NCBI GenBank assembly: GCA_963698535.1 | Contig: CAVORD010000001.1 | Coordinates: forward strand, 2,084,962 to 2,148,961 | Source of the DNA: CAVORD01 sp963698535 | Lineage (GTDB): Bacteria; Bacteroidota; Bacteroidia; Bacteroidales; VadinHA17 | DNA length: 64,000 bases | Reading direction: 5' to 3' | Shown: positions 59,203-64,000 of the stretch, piece by piece | How positions within the stretch are numbered: position 1 is the first letter of the stretch | Layout: each line of letters opens with the position of its first letter | Notes under the pieces: model-generated | What the model was told of the DNA's origin: nothing | What the model saw: the letters and a program-made list of their open reading frames with translations, nothing else | Databases searched by the model: none | Position numbers and translations under genes: made by a program

Positions 59203-60493
59203 GCTTCTGGTCCTCCGCCAGGGCTTTGAGATACAGGGAGATGGCGTACTCATCAGGATCGAAGTCAATATCGTCCCAGGCGATGCGCTCATCCTTGGCA
59301 ATCTCCCGCTTGAGGGTCATATTCTCGGCAATGCAGATCGGGACGCCGGGTTTATACTCGGGATCGCCAAGATTTTCGATCATCCCATAAGCCGCATACC
59401 CGCCCATGCCATCGAGTACATCGACCAGCCTTGAGATCAACCTTGGCATACGAGAACACATTGGTCTTGATAGCCATAATCCGGCTTGAGCACCGGACGG
59501 TGATCCAGCACGGCCCAGGCGACGGTATTCATGGTCTCAAAATGGCCGAGGTGGTAGGGACGGTAGAACAGGTAGAACGGTCCCGGGCCCATGTTGGGCG
59601 GGAACCAGTCCAGGGTGTGCATCTGGTAAGGGTGGTCGGTAGTACCCGATGGCGAACACGCCGCCGCTGGGTTTGGCCCCGAGGACGTAGTCCACCAGGC
59701 CGGTCTTGCCGTCCCAGATGCGCCTCAAAATCAAAGTGGTCGAAGATATCGTGGATGCTGGCCATGCGCGGGCCGTACATCCCCGGCTTGGCGGTACGCA
59801 GATCAAGGCCATTTGCCAGGACGGCCATCTCTACACACAGTTTGGAGCCATCGGTGTAAGAGGAGCACATCTTGTGGTCCAGGTCGCGCTTGTCGGCTTC
59901 CGGGGCGATCATGGTCGGATTGGTATACATATCCATGATAGCCCTTCATGTTGCCGGCCATGACCAGGTCGAAGCCCATGAACTCCAGATCCTCGATCAG
60001 ATGCACGAGCACGGTTGGCTGATCGCCGTCCATGACGGTATAGACGAGACCCTTTCTCCTCGGCGCGGCGCATCAGATACGGGCCATACATCAGATCGGC
60101 TTCGTAATTCATCATCAGGATATGCTTCTGATGCTCGATGGCGGTGAGGGCGAATTGGGCTCCAGCGGTGACTGAGCTGGTAGCCTCGATAAAGACATCG
60201 ATCTGCTCGGACCTTGCGATCAGGTCGCCGTCCTGGCAGACAGCCAATTTGCCTTTGAGAATTGCGTTATCGAGCTGGTCCAGGGTCTCAGCGACCTGGT
60301 AGTCGCGGCCAAGCTCCTCGGCCCAGTCTATGGCGCGTTTGAGTTCGATGTCACAGATCGCCATGCAGCGCATCCCGGAAGTGAACTCGGGCTGCAGTAC
60401 CATGCCCTTGCCGATCGACCCGATCCCAATCACCCCAATGGAAATATCCTTTTCTAATTGCTGTAATCGTTCCGTTAGGCCATCCATGCTCAA
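59195..60493 (-). CDS. NAD(P)-dependent oxidoreductase with SAF-like C-terminal part, frameshifted
   Basis: About 430 residues. The Rossmann motif IGVIGIGSIGKGMV is at residues 18-31, followed by CDIELKRAIDWAEEL, DVFIEATSSVTAGAQFAL and NYEADLMYGPYLM; the rest (GFDLVMAGNMKGYHGY, KMCSSYTDGSKLCVEMAVLA, YHLGHFETMNTVAWAVL and PICIAENMTLKREIAKDERI) matches the homoserine-dehydrogenase-like/SAF domain proteins often annotated as NAD(P)-dependent oxidoreductase in glycan gene sets. Breaks near 60,045, 59,935, 59,715, 59,640 and 59,440. The start may be ATG 60493 or 60487. Coupled to the GT2 gene. Substrate unknown. Confidence 0.78.
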
Positions 60494-60636
60494 ATTCTCC
60501 TTAAGCCTTTTTGTTAAAAATGTGAAGGTAAACTAAAATAAGATAAATTTTATCATGTTTTCACCTATCGGTTAAAGGGACGAAGAGAAAATGTCTTAGC
60601 ATTGGGATTGATTTTAGGGTAAAGTTGGCAGGTTAC

Positions 60637-62384
60637 TTATCGCGCACCGCTACGTCCGAACTGGCGTTCCAGCAAGTCAATCGAGAGGTGGATCATCGTC
60701 GGGCGGCCGTGCGGGCAGGTGCGCGGCGACTGGCAGGCTTCCAGATCGTGCAGCAGGGCGCGCTGCTCATCCTGGGAGAGCACTGGCCGGCCTTGACCGC
60801 CGCCCGCTTGCAGACCCGGGCAATGATCTTCGCTTCGATCTCGCCCATCAGCGGGGTCTCGTCCTCCTCAAAATCTTCGATCACCACGCGCACGGCGGCG
60901 GCCGGGTCGCATCCCAGAGAGGAGCGCGGGCATGCTGCGCACCTTGAAGGTATTGGGACCAAAATTCTCGATCTCGAAGCCGAGATGGCCCATCAGGGGC
61001 AGATTGTTCCTCCAGCAGACGGGCGGCAGCCGGGTTCCAGTTCCAGCGTGACCGGGATCGAGCAAGCGCCTGGGAGGGAATCTCCTGCTGCGCGCTCGGC
61101 CATGAATTTCTCGAACAGGACCCGCTCATGGGCGGCATGCTGGTCGATCAGGTACAGGCCGTCCGGGCCTTCGGCGACCAGGTAGGCCGTGCCGACCTGC
61201 CCGATCAGGCGCAGCAGGGGCACATTCCCGGCCGGAAGGCAGGCTGGTCCTGTCCTCGGAGATCAGCGGGGCAGCCATACGGACTATCCTGGGTGGATGT
61301 CCGCTCCGGGGGCTGCCAGCCTCCCTGCGCCGGGCATCGCGTTGCGGCGGGGTCGGCGTCCAGCGGAGCTGGCCGCCCATCGCAGGTACCGGGGAATGGG
61401 CCAGCAGGGCCCGCCGGACAGCGCTCTGCACGCCCTTGAAGATCTCATCCCGGTCCGAGAAGCGCACCTCGGTCTTGGTGGGATGTACGTTGACATCGAC
61501 CTTGTCGGGCGGCAGCTCAATGAAGAGTACCGCCAGCGGGTAGCGCCCGACCATCAGCATCGAGTGGTAGCCCTGGATCAGGGCGGTGGACGAGGGCGAT
61601 ATCCTGCACCCAGCGGCCGTTGATGAACAGGGTGATGCCCTGGCGGTTGGCGCGCGTCAGGCTGATCGGGGAAATGAAGCCGTAGACACGGTAATCATCA
61701 TACTCGGCGTTGACCTCCAGCATCTGGCGGGCGATCTCGGCGTTGAAGAGCGAAGCCAGCACCTCGCGCCGGTCGCCGCTGCCGGTGGTTTGCAGGGCAG
61801 TGCGACCTTCCTGGGTGAGCTGGAAGCGCACCTCCGGGTAGGCCAGGGCGTAGCGGGTGACGAAATCATCGATCTGGCGGCGTTCGGTGGTATCGGTCTT
61901 GAGGAATTTGCGCCGGGCAGGTACATTGTAGAACAGGTCCTCGACCCGCACGACCGTCCCGGCAGGCGCGCCGATGGGCGCCGGTCTCCCCTGCATCACA
62001 CCGCCCTCAACGATCAGGCAGGCGCCGGCGTCTCCTCCGCGGGTGCGGGAGGTGATCGAAAAGCGGGAGACCGAAGCGATCGAGGCGAGCGCCTCGCCGC
62101 GGAAGCCAAGCGTGCGGATGTTGAAAAGGTCCTCTGCCGAGGTGAGCTTGCTGGTGGCGTGCCGGGCAAGGGCGATGGTGAGCTGATCCGGCGGGGATGC
62201 CGTCCCCGTTGTCGGCGACCTCGATCAGCTTCTGCCCGGCCCCCTCGACCGTGATAGTGATGTGGTCAGCGCCGGCGTCGAGGGCGTTCTCGACCAGTTC
62301 CTTGACCACCGAGGCGGGGCGTTCGACCACCTCGCCGGCAGCGATCTGGGAGGCAACTTCATCGGGGAGGATCTGAATGGGCAT
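60637..62384 (-). CDS. mutL: DNA mismatch repair protein MutL, frameshifted
   Basis: About 580 residues. The GHKL ATPase start is IQILPDEVASQIAAGEVVER and VVKELVENALDAGADHI (catalytic Glu and Asn), then DNGDGI, the GFRGEA region in a shifted frame, LFYNVPARRKFLK and LFINGRWVQD; DVNVHPTKTEVRF marks the end of the N-terminal domain. The C-terminal dimerisation domain includes YLVAEGPDGLYLIDQHAAHE. The DQHAAHERVLFE end implies an endonuclease-type C-domain, but the DQHA motif is used here without the full metal-site set I could check. Start ATG 62384, reconstructed stop 60637. At least eight breaks. Confidence 0.88.
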
Positions 62385-62611
62385 AGGAGTGTCCTCGCAT
62401 TTTTTAACCACTTCCTGACCGCTTCCTTCCCCTGAGAGGGGCAGTGAAAGAAAAGAAGGGTACTTGAAATCAATTTTACCGTACAATTGGCATGGGCAAC
62501 TGAACGGCAAGAGGAGGAATTCGATGTTCAAGCCTTTGCCAACCAGGGTTTAGCTACATAAGTGAAAACTCTATTCAGGACAACACAACGAGACAGACCT
62601 ACTGCCCTACC

Positions 62612-63917
62612 CTACTGATTACTCAACAACATCACCAGCATGGTTTCGTACAGTTGGGTGAGGTGATATTCCCCAGCCAGCATTTCGGCGTGCGGCCCCT
62701 GGGCGGTGACCGGGATATTGGCGCTGGTGTGCGCCGTGCCTTGCCAGTCCACCCAGAAAGGCGTCCCGTCAGGCATGCTGTAGGGACCATCCTCCCGGAA
62801 TGACCCCGATCCATCCAGGTTGAGGCTCATCCCGCCGGTCTCATGATCGGCAGCCACGATCAGCAGGGTGTTCTCCCGCTCCAGAGTGAAGATCATCGCC
62901 ATCGTCACAGCGGTATCCAGTCCGATGGTGAACTGGATTGCATTCTCCGCGTTCATCTCATGGCCAGCCCAATCGATCTGCCCGGCTTCGACCATCAAGA
63001 AGAAGCCATCCGGGTCCTGTGAGAGGATTGCCAGGGCGGTCTGGGTCATTTCTGGCAGGGTCGGAGAATAAGGGACAAGCATCTCCTCAGCGCCAAACAG
63101 GCCCAACAGTTGCGTCTCTGGTTTGGTGTCCACCGAGAGCAGTTCCTCCCGGCTGCATACGTAGCTGTATCCCTGCTGGATCGCCGGGCCGACCAAACCG
63201 CTCCCCTTGGGCTGATTGCCATTACCCGGGAAGCAGCCATTCTCATCTTTACTGAAGAAATCATCTTCCCCCCCACCGAGGAGCACATCCACACCCTGGG
63301 AGATCATCTGGCGGGCGATCTCGGGTAAATCACTGCGGTCCGAGTAGTGGGCGGCAAAAACAGCGGGAGTGGCATGCGCCATCGGGACAGTTGTCACCAG
63401 CCCGGTAGCCCATCCGGCCTGCTCCGCCATCTCCAGGATGGTAGTCAGCGGCTGCTGCTGTGCGTCCATTCCGACGTAGCCGTTATAGGTCAATTGACCG
63501 GTCGCCATTGCTGTACCAGCCGCGGCCGAAATCAGTGGTAGTGCCTTTGATATTGACCGTCTGCGCCCAGCCGTGAACGGGCAGACTATCCATTGCCAGC
63601 GCTCCGTCCTTTCCCTTGACCAGCCAGGTGGCTGCCTGGCGCTGAGCTGCACCCATCCCATCCCCAATGAACAGGATGATTCCGGGCGGGGAGGGCGGTT
63701 CTTGCGTAGGGATGGCAGTTTCTGTGAGCAGCGGCGTCTCTACTGACAAGGTGTTTTCTGTGATGGGCAGAGTTGGGACTGAGGTCTCCGTCGGCAGGAT
63801 AGTTTCAGTCGGCAGAGGGGCAGGCGGCTCGCTGGGCACGTCTGCCAGCGGCGGACTACTGCATCCAGCCAGGAAGATCAATATCAATACGAGCGCACTA
63901 ATTCTTCGGTTTGTCAT
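62612..63917 (-). CDS. Alkaline phosphatase, lipoprotein form, frameshifted
   Basis: About 435 residues of the PhoA/alkaline phosphatase family. Signal peptide MTNRRISALVLILIFLAGC with lipobox Cys19, then a Thr/Pro/Glu-rich linker (PTETILPTETSVPTLPITEN) and the catalytic domain: metal site IILFIGDGMGAAQ, the phosphorylated-serine motif DSAAAGTAMATGQ, VEAGQIDWAGHE and AADHETGGM. The serine motif is only readable after removing one T near 63,530 (GATTTCGGCC), the single break in the gene (span 3n+1). It probably releases phosphate outside the cell. Start ATG 63917. Confidence 0.88.
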
Positions 63918-64000
63918 CTGATCGAATTTTACCCTCAATCTACGATCAGAGCTTGCTGCTTACGGCAGGAATTTGGGCTTTCCGTGCATTGCAACGCTGA

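Overview
The window looks like two unrelated bacterial genomes joined in one contig. Bases 1 to about 23,182 read as Bacteroidetes: SprB-repeat/PKD adhesin with a type IX secretion (type B) C-terminal domain, a GxxExxY protein, IS200-like REP-associated transposases (RAYTs) and no clear Shine-Dalgarno sites. Bases from about 23,183 to the end read as an anaerobic Chloroflexi (Anaerolineae-like) genome: corrinoid methyltransferase operon, MalT/SARP hybrid regulator, Ser/Thr-rich lipoproteins, glycogen operon with a long GH13 protein. The join falls inside two coding sequences at once, so I treat it as an assembly or read chimera rather than gene transfer. No rRNA, tRNA or CRISPR array was seen.

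Bacteroidetes part. 1-2.3 kb: RNase R (runs off the left edge) and GxxExxY protein. 2.5-7.1 kb: a tightly overlapping plus-strand cassette of PqqD-like peptide chaperone, HPr-kinase-like protein, SipW-like S26 peptidase, ABC exporter and nucleotidyltransferase, resembling lasso-peptide/RiPP maturation loci but without precursor, cyclase or B2 protease in view; a small HTH protein follows. 7.8-9.9 kb: a truncated and a complete IS110 transposase in tandem. 9.9-14.6 kb: repeat-rich accessory region with a lipoprotein and a membrane protein between two 240-bp direct repeats, two RAYT genes each followed by the same twin palindrome, and a 52-bp tandem repeat. 14.6-23.18 kb: C-terminal part of a giant surface adhesin with 20 SprB repeats arranged in a seven-repeat higher-order unit.

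Chloroflexi part. 23.2-25.3 kb: membrane cytochrome-b-like protein, FAD oxidoreductase and two-cluster ferredoxin. 25.5-29.25 kb: corrinoid protein, methyl-pterin methyltransferase, DUF1638 protein and RACo-like corrinoid activator. 29.4-39.3 kb: lgt, a sulfotransferase, PolX, a UroD-like protein, two related GNAT-fold proteins, an HD-GYP phosphodiesterase and two very small ORFs that may form an operon with it. 39.6-50.6 kb: ANT(6)-like nucleotidyltransferase, MalT/SARP regulator, RarD, a third GNAT-fold paralogue, MFS transporter, FGE-like lipoprotein, TGS GTPase, zinc-ribbon protein, lipoprotein. 50.8-57.3 kb: GH13 enzyme, glycogen synthase and 4-alpha-glucanotransferase, a storage-glucan operon. 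57.4-63.9 kb: lipoprotein, GT2 glycosyltransferase coupled to an NAD(P)-dependent oxidoreductase, mutL and a lipoprotein alkaline phosphatase.

Many genes in both parts are interrupted by single-base frameshifts, nearly all of them extra bases. The nine genes with only one visible break all have a span of 3n+1 bases. I read these as sequencing errors, so broken genes below are described as one gene with its reconstructed span; they should not be taken as biological pseudogenes unless stated.
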